DNA of 64,000 nt, from assembly GCF_000407505.1 (NCBI RefSeq), contig NZ_ASWE01000001.1:617324-681323 (forward strand), in the 5' to 3' direction. The notes under the pieces were generated by a model. It did not search any database. It was not told the origin of the DNA and saw only the letters and a program-made list of their open reading frames with translations. This document shows positions 9,679-19,026 of the stretch, one piece after another (the first letter of the stretch is position 1; each line of letters begins with the position of its first letter). A program made the translations under genes and the position numbers. The DNA is from Enterococcus phoeniculicola ATCC BAA-412 (GTDB lineage: Bacteria > Bacillota > Bacilli > Lactobacillales > Enterococcaceae).

Positions 9679-11124
9679 ATGAAAAAAATTATTGTGGTGG
9701 ATGATGAACAGGCGATTCGTGAAGGCTTAACTTATTTAATTGATTGGGAACATTATGGGTATGAAATTGTTGGACTCGCTAAAAATGGAAAAGAAGGACT
9801 TTCTTTAATTATGGAGCTGTTGCCGGATGTGGTGATTACAGACATCAAAATGCCACAACTAAATGGCTTGGATATGATTAAAGAGGTGAAAAAACAGGGG
9901 CATTCTCCTTATGCCATTGCTTTGACTGGCTACTCTGAATTTGAATATGCTAAGAGAGCGATTCAATTAGATTTTTTCTCTTATTTATTAAAACCAATTG
10001 ATGAAGATGAGTTAATTGATCTTTTAAATAAGATGAACGACTTAGATAAAACAGAGCATACGGTGAGTTTACAGCATCAGCTAGTAAATAAATTGTTTGG
10101 TAGTGATTCAATGCCTTTACCGGGATATAAATGGGTATGTGGTCTGCGAACAAGAAAGCCATTAGAAGACAATGTGCTAAAGAAAATTGAGAAGCTGCAG
10201 ATAGAGGTTATTTCTTTGAGCCACTATGGATATACCTATCAGGTGCTTCTTTCAACGAGCCATGAACAAGAGGAAAGAATACTAGAGAAGCAATTGAAAA
10301 AGGGACAGGAGATTCTTTCAACAGGTTGGTTAGATGCAAATCAGAATCTAGGTGTACTTTATTCCGAAATTAATTATCTCTCCCGGCTAACTTTTTTATT
10401 TCCTAATCAATATGTTTCACCTGAGCGGCTCTCTGTTGAAACAACGGAAAATTATGTACATGAGACACTTATACAGGAACTAGTTAAGGCAATTATCACT
10501 GCAGATAGGCTAAAGGATGCCGTTGCTCATTATGCTACGTACTTTTATAATAATTTAGCTTTTGAAGAAGATGTAAAATGGCAAATGAATCAAGACTATC
10601 ATTTCCTTATTCGCCAAGTTCGCAACCAAGTAACAATTGACTTGCAGGAATTTACGGGCTCGTTTAGTACAGAAATATTTGAAGCGACGACTTTTAGTGA
10701 GCTGCTTGTCCGATTAACAAACCAGCTGACACAGTTGTCTGTACTAGTGGCTGAATCATTAAATAATATAGATATCATCTCAGAAATTCTTCATTATATT
10801 GGGAAAAACTATGTGGAAAACCTTTCGTTGAAAACAATCGCAGAAAAATTTAATTATAATAGTGCCTATCTAGGGAAAAAATTCCGAAAAGAAACAGGAA
10901 AAAGCTTTGTTAATTATCTTGAAGGAATTCGGATGGAAAAAGCAGCAGTCCTTTTAACAGGCTCTAACTTAATGGTCTACGAAATATCAGAGCAAGTAGG
11001 CTATAAAAATGTGGATTATTTCTATAAAAAATTTCGTCAATATTATAAAATTTCTCCTAATGAATATCGTGGTCAGGAAAAAACAGAAGAGAAAATAAAT
11101 TCAGCAGAATCACTAGTTTTGTAG
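9679..11124 (+). CDS. YesN-type response regulator (receiver + AraC HTH)
   Basis: 481 residues. The receiver domain has the acidic pair at residues 8-9, phosphoacceptor D55 in VITDIKMP, and K105 in LLKPID. A variable middle part is followed by an AraC-type double helix-turn-helix at about residues 375-470 (SLKTIAEKFNYNSAYLGKKFRKETGKS, then the second HTH). This architecture pairs with YesM-type kinases; one is encoded on the minus strand at 14465-16234. It probably activates the LplB/LplC-type importer and the glycosidase genes around it. The ribosome site GAGGGG precedes the ATG; no clear promoter is visible in the short gap after the GH1 terminator. Confidence 0.9.
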   Translation: MKKIIVVDDEQAIREGLTYLIDWEHYGYEIVGLAKNGKEGLSLIMELLPDVVITDIKMPQLNGLDMIKEVKKQGHSPYAIALTGYSEFEYAKRAIQLDFFSYLLKPIDEDELIDLLNKMNDLDKTEHTVSLQHQLVNKLFGSDSMPLPGYKWVCGLRTRKPLEDNVLKKIEKLQIEVISLSHYGYTYQVLLSTSHEQEERILEKQLKKGQEILSTGWLDANQNLGVLYSEINYLSRLTFLFPNQYVSPERLSVETTENYVHETLIQELVKAIITADRLKDAVAHYATYFYNNLAFEEDVKWQMNQDYHFLIRQVRNQVTIDLQEFTGSFSTEIFEATTFSELLVRLTNQLTQLSVLVAESLNNIDIISEILHYIGKNYVENLSLKTIAEKFNYNSAYLGKKFRKETGKSFVNYLEGIRMEKAAVLLTGSNLMVYEISEQVGYKNVDYFYKKFRQYYKISPNEYRGQEKTEEKINSAESLVL

Positions 11125-11171
11125 GTATCAAACACTAATCTTCGCTGTATAAAAGTTCGGGTGTCATTCGT

Positions 11172-11201
11172 TATAATAAGGGTAGTATGATAACGTTTAC
11201 T
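11172..11201 (+). promoter_or_regulatory. -10 box and cre site upstream of the ROK/GH31 operon
   Basis: TATAAT at 11172-11177 is a perfect -10 box, though the -35 region is weak. A cre-like site lies just downstream at 11187-11201: TGATAACGTTTACT matches TGWNANCGNTNWCA in 13 of 14 positions. That position would let CcpA block transcription. Confidence 0.6.
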
Positions 11202-11220
11202 TTTCAAAGGTGGGCTTTTT

Positions 11221-12117
11221 ATGTTTTTATGTTTTGATATTGGCGGAACATTCGTAAAGTACGGATTGTTTGACCAAGAAGGAAAAAAACACAAGAAAGG
11301 AAAGTTTAAAACTCTTCTTCGTTCAAAAGATGAATTTATTGATTCTCTAGTAGAACAAATAGAAAAAACAGACACACAAAACCAACTACAAGGAATCGGA
11401 CTAAGTTTTCCAGGATTTGTCAATCCAGAGACTGGTGAAGCAATCCTAGCAGGAGCACTGACCCCGTTACATGGGGAAAATATTTACCATTTATTAAATG
11501 AGAAACTAACGAAACACTATCCAATGAGTATTGAAAATGATGCCAATTGCGCAGCCTTAGCTGAGTGCTTTGGCGGACAAGCGCAAGGTAGCTCAGATTT
11601 TGCATTAATTACATTAGGAACGGGCATTGGCGGTGCGATTGTTGTTGACCATCAGATTCTCCATGGACACAGCTATCGAACAGGAGAGCTTGGAATGATG
11701 GTAACAGATTTTCATGAATCTGGTTATAAAACCCTTCATGAATTGGCGTCAACACAAGCTTTAGTGAATCTCTACAGAAAACAAGAAGGAATTTCCGATT
11801 CAATAGAAGTTCTTGGAGAGACCATTGTATCAAGACTCCACGAGCCAAAAGTTAAGAAGCTCGTCCAAGAATGGGCACAGTTTGTTGCAATTACAATTTT
11901 TAATACAGTTGTCATGTTGAATCCAGAAAAAATACTCATAGGCGGCGGAATTAGTCAAAGCCAAGAAATTATCAAAATCATTATTCAAGAATTAACAAAA
12001 AATAGCCATTGGGTTGATTTTCAGGTTCCTGTTGAGCCATGTCACTTTTTTAATGATTCAGGATTGATCGGTGCTTACTATTTAATTAAACAAAAAGTTA
12101 TGGAGGAAACAAGATGA
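11221..12117 (+). CDS. ROK-family sugar kinase (BglK-like candidate)
   Basis: 298 residues. It has the ATP-binding DIGGTFVKYG at residues 6-15, the catalytic region IENDANCAALAE near residue 103, TLGTGIGGAIV and GELGMM. The Cys-rich zinc motif found in many ROK kinases and repressors is absent, and there is no N-terminal HTH, so this is a kinase rather than a repressor. ROK members without the zinc motif include the beta-glucoside kinase BglK, which phosphorylates cellobiose with ATP. That would supply the phosphorylated substrate of the GH1 enzyme encoded upstream. Glucose or another released sugar is the alternative. It overlaps the GH31 gene by 4 bp. Confidence 0.82.
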   Translation: MFLCFDIGGTFVKYGLFDQEGKKHKKGKFKTLLRSKDEFIDSLVEQIEKTDTQNQLQGIGLSFPGFVNPETGEAILAGALTPLHGENIYHLLNEKLTKHYPMSIENDANCAALAECFGGQAQGSSDFALITLGTGIGGAIVVDHQILHGHSYRTGELGMMVTDFHESGYKTLHELASTQALVNLYRKQEGISDSIEVLGETIVSRLHEPKVKKLVQEWAQFVAITIFNTVVMLNPEKILIGGGISQSQEIIKIIIQELTKNSHWVDFQVPVEPCHFFNDSGLIGAYYLIKQKVMEETR

Positions 12118-14372
12118 AATTTACAGATGGAGGCTGGTTGGTAAAGGACGGATTCCAAGTCAACTATGCCGTACATGTCTATGACACTAGGAAACAAGAT
12201 AATACCTTAATTTTTTATCTGCCGTATAATTACATTGGCAATAAAGGGGCAACGCTTGATGGCGGGCTAATGACTATGGAGGTTTCAACCCCTCACGCAG
12301 ATGTGATTGGCGTGAAGCTCTACAACTATAAAGGTGTGCTACCAAAAACGCATGATTTCCTAATTCACACGCAAGAAATGACTCCTGTGATGGAAACAGA
12401 AGGGGAGGTCTATCGCTTTGAATCAGGAGATTTACGTGTCGAAATTACGAAAGACGAACAACTATTTACTCGTTTTTACTATAAAGACAAACTGATTACC
12501 CAAAGTATGCCACGTAGTAAGGCACTTGTCTTTGACCCAACAGGAGAGGTACATATCAGCGAACAGCTGAGTATAGATGTTGGGGAAGCGATTTATGGGC
12601 TAGGCGAGCGTTTTACTAATTTTGTAAAAAATGGTCAAACCGTGGATATTTGGAATGCTGATGGCGGAACAGGTACCGAACAGGCGTATAAAAATATTCC
12701 CTTCTATGTCAGCAACAAAGGCTACGGCGTGTTTGTCAATTCTCCTAAAAAAGTGAGTTTTGAAGTAGGAAGCGAAAAAGTTTCTAAGGTTCAGTTTAGT
12801 GTCCCTGGGCAATCTATGGAATACTTTATTCTAGCAGGTGATTCTATGAAAGAGGTCTTGAAAAATTATACGGACCTTACGGGGAAACCATCGTTACCTC
12901 CTGCATGGTCCTTTGGCTTGTGGTTGAGTACCTCCTTCTTAACAGATTATGATGAAACAACAGTGAACTCGTTTGTGGATGGGATGCTAGACCGCGATAT
13001 TCCGCTTGAAGTTTTCCATTTTGATTGTTTGTGGATGCGTGAATATGAGTGGTGTAACTTTACGTGGGATGAACGAACTTTCCCTGATCCAATCAATATG
13101 CTCCGTCGCTTAAAGGAAAAAGGCTTGAAAATCTGTGTCTGGATTAATCCTTATATTGGGCAAAAATCCCCATTATTTGATGAAGGCATGGCACAGGGTT
13201 ATTTCTTAAAACGAGAAAATGGCGATGTGTGGCAATGGGACAAATGGCAAGCAGGAATGGCGATTGTTGATTTTACCAATCCCAAAGCAACTGCCTGGTA
13301 CCAAGGAAAATTAAGAGAATTAATTGCGATGGGTGTGGATTGTTTTAAAACAGACTTTGGTGAACGCATTCCTGTGGATGCAGTGTATGCAGATGGCTCT
13401 GATCCTGAGAAGATGCATAACTATTATGCCTATCTCTATAACAAAGTAGTCTATGACTTATTAGTGGAGGAAAAAGGCAAAGAAGAAGCGATTTTATTTG
13501 CTCGTTCAGCCTCTGTTGGTTCACAAATGTTACCTGTTCATTGGGGAGGCGATAGTACGTCTGATTACCCATCTATGGCAGAAACCTTGCGTGCGGGGCT
13601 ATCCTTTGGGTTAGGTGGATTTGGCTATTGGAGTCATGATATTTCAGGCTTTGAAGCAGGAGCGACGCCTGATTTGTATAAACGCTGGACACAATTTGGC
13701 TTATTATCTTCTCATAGTCGTTATCACGGCAGCTGGGAATACAAGGTGCCATGGATTTATGGAGAAGAAGCAGTAGATGTTGCCCGGTTCTTTACGAAGT
13801 TGAAACTACGGTTGATGCCGTATCTTCAAGCACAATCAGTGAAAACGTCAGAAGAAGGTCTTCCAATGATGCGTGCGATGGTCTTGGAATTTACGGAAGA
13901 TATCGCGACTCATCAGCTTGATCAAGAATATATGTTTGGTGACGATTTATTAGTCGCACCTATCTTTAATGAAGAGGGTCAAGTAACCTTCTATGTGCCA
14001 AATATAACAGGTATGTGGACAGATTACTTAACAGGCAAACGGTATGCTGGCGGACAATGGTATCAGGAAACGGTAGATTATTTCCACTTGCCATTGTTAG
14101 CACGACCAAATGCGATTATCATTGAAGGAAATACCGATACTCAAGCGGTCTATGACTATACGAAAGACCCTGTGATTCATCTTTTTGAATTAGACACTGA
14201 AGGCAGCGCGTTGGTGTATGATGCACAAGGAGAAAAAGTAGCGGAAGTACAAGCTAAGAGAATTGGCGGAGAAGTCGAGCTGATAATCGAAGGCATTGCA
14301 AGTGCCAAAGTCATTTTACACGAGGAAGAGGTAAGAGAAGTACAGGTAGAAGAAGGAACGACCATTATCTAA
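12114..14372 (+). CDS. GH31 alpha-xylosidase, YicI type
   Basis: 752 residues, close to E. coli YicI in length and layout. An N-terminal beta-sandwich precedes a TIM barrel. The nucleophile is D414 in KTDFGE and the acid/base is D480 in WGGDSTSDYPS, near-identical in position to D416 and D482 of YicI, and FGYWSHDISGFE follows. It is predicted to release alpha-1,6-xylose from isoprimeverose or xyloglucan oligosaccharides in the cytoplasm. It is coupled to the ROK kinase gene by a 4-bp overlap with a GGAGG ribosome site. Alpha-glucosidase activity is less likely because the motif around the nucleophile is the xylosidase one. Confidence 0.9.
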   Translation: MKFTDGGWLVKDGFQVNYAVHVYDTRKQDNTLIFYLPYNYIGNKGATLDGGLMTMEVSTPHADVIGVKLYNYKGVLPKTHDFLIHTQEMTPVMETEGEVYRFESGDLRVEITKDEQLFTRFYYKDKLITQSMPRSKALVFDPTGEVHISEQLSIDVGEAIYGLGERFTNFVKNGQTVDIWNADGGTGTEQAYKNIPFYVSNKGYGVFVNSPKKVSFEVGSEKVSKVQFSVPGQSMEYFILAGDSMKEVLKNYTDLTGKPSLPPAWSFGLWLSTSFLTDYDETTVNSFVDGMLDRDIPLEVFHFDCLWMREYEWCNFTWDERTFPDPINMLRRLKEKGLKICVWINPYIGQKSPLFDEGMAQGYFLKRENGDVWQWDKWQAGMAIVDFTNPKATAWYQGKLRELIAMGVDCFKTDFGERIPVDAVYADGSDPEKMHNYYAYLYNKVVYDLLVEEKGKEEAILFARSASVGSQMLPVHWGGDSTSDYPSMAETLRAGLSFGLGGFGYWSHDISGFEAGATPDLYKRWTQFGLLSSHSRYHGSWEYKVPWIYGEEAVDVARFFTKLKLRLMPYLQAQSVKTSEEGLPMMRAMVLEFTEDIATHQLDQEYMFGDDLLVAPIFNEEGQVTFYVPNITGMWTDYLTGKRYAGGQWYQETVDYFHLPLLARPNAIIIEGNTDTQAVYDYTKDPVIHLFELDTEGSALVYDAQGEKVAEVQAKRIGGEVELIIEGIASAKVILHEEEVREVQVEEGTTII

Positions 14373-14382
14373 AAATAATACA

Positions 14383-14434
14383 CCTTCAAAGTTGCTTGAC
14401 GAATAAATTCGTTCGCTACTTTGAAGGTTTTTTT
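14383..14434 (+). terminator. Terminator of the ROK-GH31 operon
   Basis: Perfect 10-bp stem (14383-14392 with 14418-14427) followed by seven T. It lies between convergent genes. Confidence 0.85.
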
Positions 14435-14464
14435 GGTTCAAGAAGCTTTAGTAAAAAATAAAAA

Positions 14465-16234
14465 CTACTCAGCAAAACTATTTATAACTATTTGAACATT
14501 CGTCCCCTTTGCTACTTGGCTTCGGATGCTAAGTCCATACTGCTCTCCATAAAACATTTTGATTCGATTGCTGACATTAGGTAGACCAATATGTTCTGTA
14601 ATATCCAAATCATTTTGCTGGATTTGCCAGCGGATTTTTTCCAGATGTTCAGGTGAAATCCCCACCCCATTATCTTCAACATCAATGATGATTTTATGGC
14701 CTTGTTTATCAATTCTTACTGTAACAAGCCCATTTTCCTCTATTCCTTCAAGTCCATGTGAAATGGCATTTTCCACAAGCGGCTGAATAAGGAGCGGAAG
14801 AAGCTCAATCTGAGTTGGATCAATTGAATCTGCAAGGATTATTTTAAAGTTTACTCGATCACCAAAACGCATTTTTTGAATATCGGTATAGACAGTTACA
14901 GTGTCTAATTCCTCGGCCAGAGTAGTAATTTTTTTTCCTTGGTAATCTAAGGTAAAGCGCATAGATTTGGCCAAAAGTTTAATGGAATGTGCTACATCGG
15001 GCGTACCATTTTTTAGGGCAGTCATTCGAATAGTTTCCAACGTATTAAATAAAAAATGAGGATTAATTTGTCCAGCTAAAAGTCGGAATTCCATTTGCTG
15101 CTGCTGATTGAGTAGTTCTTTTTCCAACAGCTGTGCCTCAAAGATTTGTTCTTCTTTTTGTTTAATTCGTTGTGTAATCGTGTGGAAATCTAAAGATATT
15201 TTAGATATTTCGTCTGCTCCAGCGATCTGTTTAAAAAAGGCATAGTCTTCAATGGAGGCATGGTAAACCGCCCGTTGAAGCGTATGGATTCGATTAGAAA
15301 AGAAGTTGGCAAAGCCAATCATTACAAGCGATGTAGTGACAAGAACAACAACTAAAATACTAATCCAACGTAGAACATTTGCCTTTAAATTATTATAGGC
15401 GCTGTAGTCTGCAGAATAAACGACTATTTTATCCTGCTCATTTGCTAAATCTAATGTATTTATTGCGACTAAAGCATTTTTTTTCTCCTTCGTCGACTGG
15501 AAGGTTTCTTCCTCCTCGGCATGATTGTTTATAGAAAAAGTAATCGGCTCTCCTACATTTTGGATAATGTCGCTGTAAAAAAGAGATTGGTTGTTTAATT
15601 GGATTTCTGTATAGTAACTCGAATGTGCCATCCTATTTTTCAAGTAGTTGTAGTCCACCTCTATCTTAAGAACGGCTTTATAGCTAGTAAGAGGTAAGGG
15701 GAGTGCCATGTAGACGGTCAGTTTGGGAATGACATCTTCAGATTCTATTTTCCAAAATTCGTTGGGCTGACTGATTGCTTGTTTAAACCAGTCGGAGGCT
15801 TGAATTTCGGGTGTTGCATAAGCAAAGTTCTTAAAATTCACTAATGTCGGGTTTGTTGAATAGATTGAGAGGCTGTAAATGGAGGTCTCTTGTTTTTTTA
15901 AACGAGTAACATATGAATAAGTATCCTCTGCCTGCAACGCTTCAGTATCATTTAAATAGGTAGTAGAAAGAATTTCTCGCAGCTGATTGTCTGTAGACAT
16001 GTAATTTGCGATATTTTTAAACGAATTTGTTGTATCGAAAATGACGGATTTTACTCGTTGGGCATTGGCAGCGGTCAACCCTTTATAGTTTTCTGTTAGT
16101 TGTCTGGTGGAATCAGTCGTTAAAATGAGCCCTATTGCCAAAGTAGACAAGAGGACTAAAGGAACAAAGATAATAAATAACTGCTGCCGAATGGGGTAAC
16201 GATTGATTTTATTCATAAAAAGTCGAAAATTCAT
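14465..16234 (-). CDS. YesM-type sensor histidine kinase
   Basis: 589 residues. One transmembrane helix lies at about 20-40 and a second at about 285-308, with an extracellular sensor between them. A HAMP-like linker follows, then a His_kinase domain with phosphoacceptor H393 in QINPHFLFN. The ATPase part shows the N-box LVENAISHG near residue 489 and VEDNGVGI near residue 521. The likely partner is the YesN regulator encoded at 9679. Its gene lies 10 bp after that of a YesL-like protein and would be co-transcribed with it. This kinase class senses extracellular sugars directly or through a binding protein. Confidence 0.92.
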   Translation of the reverse strand: MNFRLFMNKINRYPIRQQLFIIFVPLVLLSTLAIGLILTTDSTRQLTENYKGLTAANAQRVKSVIFDTTNSFKNIANYMSTDNQLREILSTTYLNDTEALQAEDTYSYVTRLKKQETSIYSLSIYSTNPTLVNFKNFAYATPEIQASDWFKQAISQPNEFWKIESEDVIPKLTVYMALPLPLTSYKAVLKIEVDYNYLKNRMAHSSYYTEIQLNNQSLFYSDIIQNVGEPITFSINNHAEEEETFQSTKEKKNALVAINTLDLANEQDKIVVYSADYSAYNNLKANVLRWISILVVVLVTTSLVMIGFANFFSNRIHTLQRAVYHASIEDYAFFKQIAGADEISKISLDFHTITQRIKQKEEQIFEAQLLEKELLNQQQQMEFRLLAGQINPHFLFNTLETIRMTALKNGTPDVAHSIKLLAKSMRFTLDYQGKKITTLAEELDTVTVYTDIQKMRFGDRVNFKIILADSIDPTQIELLPLLIQPLVENAISHGLEGIEENGLVTVRIDKQGHKIIIDVEDNGVGISPEHLEKIRWQIQQNDLDITEHIGLPNVSNRIKMFYGEQYGLSIRSQVAKGTNVQIVINSFAE

Positions 16235-16244
16235 AGCATCCGTC

Positions 16245-16850
16245 CTAATCTGAGTATGGTTTATAAATAGAAAGAAGTAAAAATGAGCAGCAATATGCTG
16301 AAAATGAAAAACCGAAAATCAATAAAAGAAGTTTCATTCCCGGCATAATCATTAATAAACAAAAAATAGTTAGTGGAAGTAAAAGTACCCCTATCACCTT
16401 AACAGGATTGTCAAATGGAAGCAATAAAGCATTTTTAATCGTTTGCTTCAGGCTGTTTTTGTAGCGACCAATCAAAGAAAAGCTGAGTAGTAAAGAAAGA
16501 AGAAAAAATCCTGCAATAAATAGAGCAGCCAATCCAATGATGCTGGTTAAAATAGTTTTAAAAGCAAACCAAAAGATACTGCTGAAAAATAAGAATAGGA
16601 TAGGCAGACCTAAAGTAAGAAAGGCTGCAGTCGCCTGTTTCCAGTTTTGCTTAAAATAAATAAAATAGTCCTTTATAAGATAAGCCTCTTTTTGTTCTGC
16701 ATATTTCGTCGTGACAGCAAGCAAGGAAGTAATCGATGCACCGATTGTAATAATGGGCAAACAAGTGACAATAAATAGAATGTTTAATAGAACAAATTGA
16801 GTGAAAAGAGTCACTCCTTGATGGAATGGACTATCAATATTAAATTTCAT
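16245..16850 (-). CDS. YesL-like (DUF624) membrane protein
   Basis: 201 residues from the ATG at 16850, which has a GGAGGT ribosome site; an ATG 33 bp further upstream has none. The start MKFNIDSPFHQG is followed by about five hydrophobic helices and the family-like LPIITIGASITSLLAVT. YesL proteins are regularly encoded beside YesM/YesN two-component systems and LplBC-type importers. They may help the kinase sense or the importer assemble, but no biochemical function is settled. It reads opposite to the importer operon that begins at 17099. Confidence 0.85.
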   Translation of the reverse strand: MKFNIDSPFHQGVTLFTQFVLLNILFIVTCLPIITIGASITSLLAVTTKYAEQKEAYLIKDYFIYFKQNWKQATAAFLTLGLPILFLFFSSIFWFAFKTILTSIIGLAALFIAGFFLLSLLLSFSLIGRYKNSLKQTIKNALLLPFDNPVKVIGVLLLPLTIFCLLMIMPGMKLLLLIFGFSFSAYCCSFLLLSIYKPYSD

Positions 16851-16904
16851 AAAAAGAACCTCCGATTCGTTGATTGCTCTCATTTTACATGAATTACAGG
16901 TTTT

Positions 16905-16919
16905 TTGAAAGCGGTCGCA
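16905..16919 (-). promoter_or_regulatory. cre site upstream of the YesL/YesM genes
   Basis: TTGAAAGCGGTCGCA matches WTGNAANCGNWNNCW at all defined positions. It lies 55 bp upstream of the YesL-like start in the divergent promoter region. Confidence 0.7.
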
Positions 16920-17002
16920 TTTATAGAGTAGTGATTAAAAACGTTGATATATCAGCATTTTCTCTGTTTTTTTAAGGGGTGAGAAGAAAAACATGTCTAT
17001 TT

Positions 17003-17013
17003 TGTACTGTACA
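17003..17013. promoter_or_regulatory. 11-bp palindrome in the divergent promoter region
   Basis: TGTACTGTACA is a perfect palindrome around a central base, about 20 bp upstream of the candidate -35 of the importer operon. It is a possible regulator site; the cognate protein is unknown. Confidence 0.35.
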
Positions 17014-17032
17014 GAGGTGCAATTTCTTCTAG

Positions 17033-17082
17033 TTTCAAAAAAGAAGCTGGATGCTATGATTACAAATGTAAAAGCGGTTACA
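17033..17082 (+). promoter_or_regulatory. Promoter and cre site of the LplB/LplC importer operon
   Basis: TTTCAA at 17033-17038, 16-bp spacer, TATGAT at 17055-17060. A cre-like site follows at 17069-17082 (TAAAAGCGGTTACA, 13 of 14 positions of TGWNANCGNTNWCA), just after the expected start. The -35 is weak, fitting activation by YesN. Confidence 0.6.
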
Positions 17083-17098
17083 AATTAAGAGGGGTGAA

Positions 17099-18043
17099 AT
17101 GATGGAAATCAAACAAAGTAAAGGGGAAAAACCTGTAAACAGGAATCGCCGAGATGGGAAGATTATGTTTTTATGCATTGTCCCATTTTTAATTCTCGTC
17201 TTCTTATTCTCGTACTTTCCATTACATGGGTGGATATATGCCTTATATGACTATAAACCAGCCTTGGGATTGTCTGGAAGCGAATTTGTAGGCTTAAAGT
17301 GGTTCAAGATTCTTGTTTCTAGTCCAACACAGCTTAGTCAAATCATACAAGTAATGAAAAATACATTTGCGATGAGTTTCTTGGGGATTGCAACATCTAT
17401 GCTGCCAGTGTTTTTTGCAATTTTATTGAATGAAGTGAAATGTAAATGGTTTAAAAATCTCGTTCAAACACTAACAACCTTACCAAACTTCATTAGTTGG
17501 GTGCTGATTTACACAATCGCATTTAGCTTATTTTCCTCTACAGGACTAATTAACACATTATTACAAGAGCATGGATTTATTTCAGAAGCGATTAAATTTT
17601 TAGACAGCGATAATCATACATGGCTGATGATGTGTTTATGGAATATTTGGAAAGGGCTTGGCTGGGGTGCCATTATGTATCTTGCAGCAATTGCTGGAAT
17701 TGATCCGGAATTATACGAATCAGCGAGAATTGACGGTGCCAATCGCTTCCACTTAATGCGCTACATCACGCTGCCAGCACTTATGCCAACCTATCTAGTC
17801 ATGTTAATGCTCTCTATTGCGAATCTGCTAAACAATGGAATGGATCAATACTTTGTTTTCCAAAATGCGTTTAACAAAGAACACATCCAAGTATTAGATT
17901 TGTATGTATATAATATTGGACTTGGTGGGAATAGCTTATCACTAGCTACTGTTTTAAGTATGTTGAAAAGCTTAGTCAGTGTAGCACTGCTTGCTATCGT
18001 TAACTTTGCTTCGAAAAAAATTAGAGGAAGCTCTATCATTTAA
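17099..18043 (+). CDS. ABC importer permease, LplB type
   Basis: 314 residues with about six membrane helices. The permease EAA loop reads YESARIDGANRFHLMRYITLP near residue 205, where it would contact the ATPase. The LplB/YtcP-type importer group moves complex oligosaccharides. This is the first gene of an operon continuing with the second permease, the binding lipoprotein and three hydrolases. ATG at 17099 has a GAGGGGTG ribosome site; the next codon is also ATG and either could be used. No ATPase gene is present nearby. Confidence 0.92.
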   Translation: MMEIKQSKGEKPVNRNRRDGKIMFLCIVPFLILVFLFSYFPLHGWIYALYDYKPALGLSGSEFVGLKWFKILVSSPTQLSQIIQVMKNTFAMSFLGIATSMLPVFFAILLNEVKCKWFKNLVQTLTTLPNFISWVLIYTIAFSLFSSTGLINTLLQEHGFISEAIKFLDSDNHTWLMMCLWNIWKGLGWGAIMYLAAIAGIDPELYESARIDGANRFHLMRYITLPALMPTYLVMLMLSIANLLNNGMDQYFVFQNAFNKEHIQVLDLYVYNIGLGGNSLSLATVLSMLKSLVSVALLAIVNFASKKIRGSSII

Positions 18044-18060
18044 GAAAGGAGAGAAGTACC

Positions 18061-19002
18061 ATGGAACTATCACAAAAGAAAAAAGAGAAACTAAAGCCTC
18101 ATAAGCTTCCTCAAACAAAAGAGGATATTATTTTTAATGTGGTAAATTACACATTTTTTGCACTAATCACGTTGATTTGTGCGTATCCTTTTTACTATCT
18201 TATTATTAACTCAGTGAGTAATAATGAGTTGAGTGCATTGGGTTCTATTCGCTTCCTACCAGAAGATATTCATTTTGAGAACTACAAAGAAGTTTTACAG
18301 CTAGACGGTCTTTCTTTGGCGGCAATCGTATCTGTAGCAAGAACCGTTATCGGAACAGCACTAACCGTACTTGCATCAGCCTTCTTAGGCTTTATGTTTA
18401 CACAACGAAAAATGTGGAAGCGTCAGTTTTGGTACCGTTTCGTAATTATCACGATGTATTTCAATGCAGGTCTGATTCCGTTGTTTATCACGATGAAAAC
18501 ATTGAATTTAACCAATAATTTTTGGGTATACATTCTACCTGCAACCGTTCAACCGTTTAATATTATTTTAGTAAAAACTTACATTGAATCAATTCCAGCT
18601 TCTTTACAAGAAGCCGCAGAAATGGACGGGGCGAATATTGTACAGGTATTTTTCAAAGTCATTTTGCCTAATTGTACGCCTATTTTAGCAACTGTGGCGA
18701 TTTTTTCAGCCGTTGCTCAATGGAATTCTTTCCAAGACACACTGATTTATATTACAGATCAAAAGCTCTATTCGTTACAGTATTTGTTATATACGTATAT
18801 TAATCAAGCCAACTCACTGGCACAGATGGTTAAGAATACAACAGGCTCGTTATCTGGTGTGATTTCTGCAGCAACAACTCAGACGCCAACCTCTATTCGT
18901 ATGACGGTTTCTGTTATTGTTGTATTGCCGATTATGTTTATCTATCCTTTATTTCAACGCCATTTTGTAAAAGGAATTATGTTAGGTGCAGTAAAAGGAT
19001 AA
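18061..19002 (+). CDS. ABC importer permease, LplC/YtcP type
   Basis: 313 residues, about six membrane helices. The EAA loop reads LQEAAEMDGANIVQVFFKVILP near residue 185. The sequence starts with a Lys-rich cytoplasmic tail, as in LplC proteins. It forms the membrane channel with the LplB-type permease encoded 17 bp upstream, and the lipoprotein gene follows after 24 bp. An AAGGAGAG ribosome site precedes the ATG. The transported sugar is inferred from the downstream alpha-fucosidase and the alpha-xylosidase of the neighbouring operon. Confidence 0.92.
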   Translation: MELSQKKKEKLKPHKLPQTKEDIIFNVVNYTFFALITLICAYPFYYLIINSVSNNELSALGSIRFLPEDIHFENYKEVLQLDGLSLAAIVSVARTVIGTALTVLASAFLGFMFTQRKMWKRQFWYRFVIITMYFNAGLIPLFITMKTLNLTNNFWVYILPATVQPFNIILVKTYIESIPASLQEAAEMDGANIVQVFFKVILPNCTPILATVAIFSAVAQWNSFQDTLIYITDQKLYSLQYLLYTYINQANSLAQMVKNTTGSLSGVISAATTQTPTSIRMTVSVIVVLPIMFIYPLFQRHFVKGIMLGAVKG

Positions 19003-19026
19003 GACTACTTTTAAGGAGAACTTACG

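Noticed and set aside
17001-17008. TTTGTACT upstream of the LplB-type operon as a shared operator with the 55052 direct repeats
   Set aside because: Only 8 bases are shared, there is a single copy, and the regulators differ; chance is likely.
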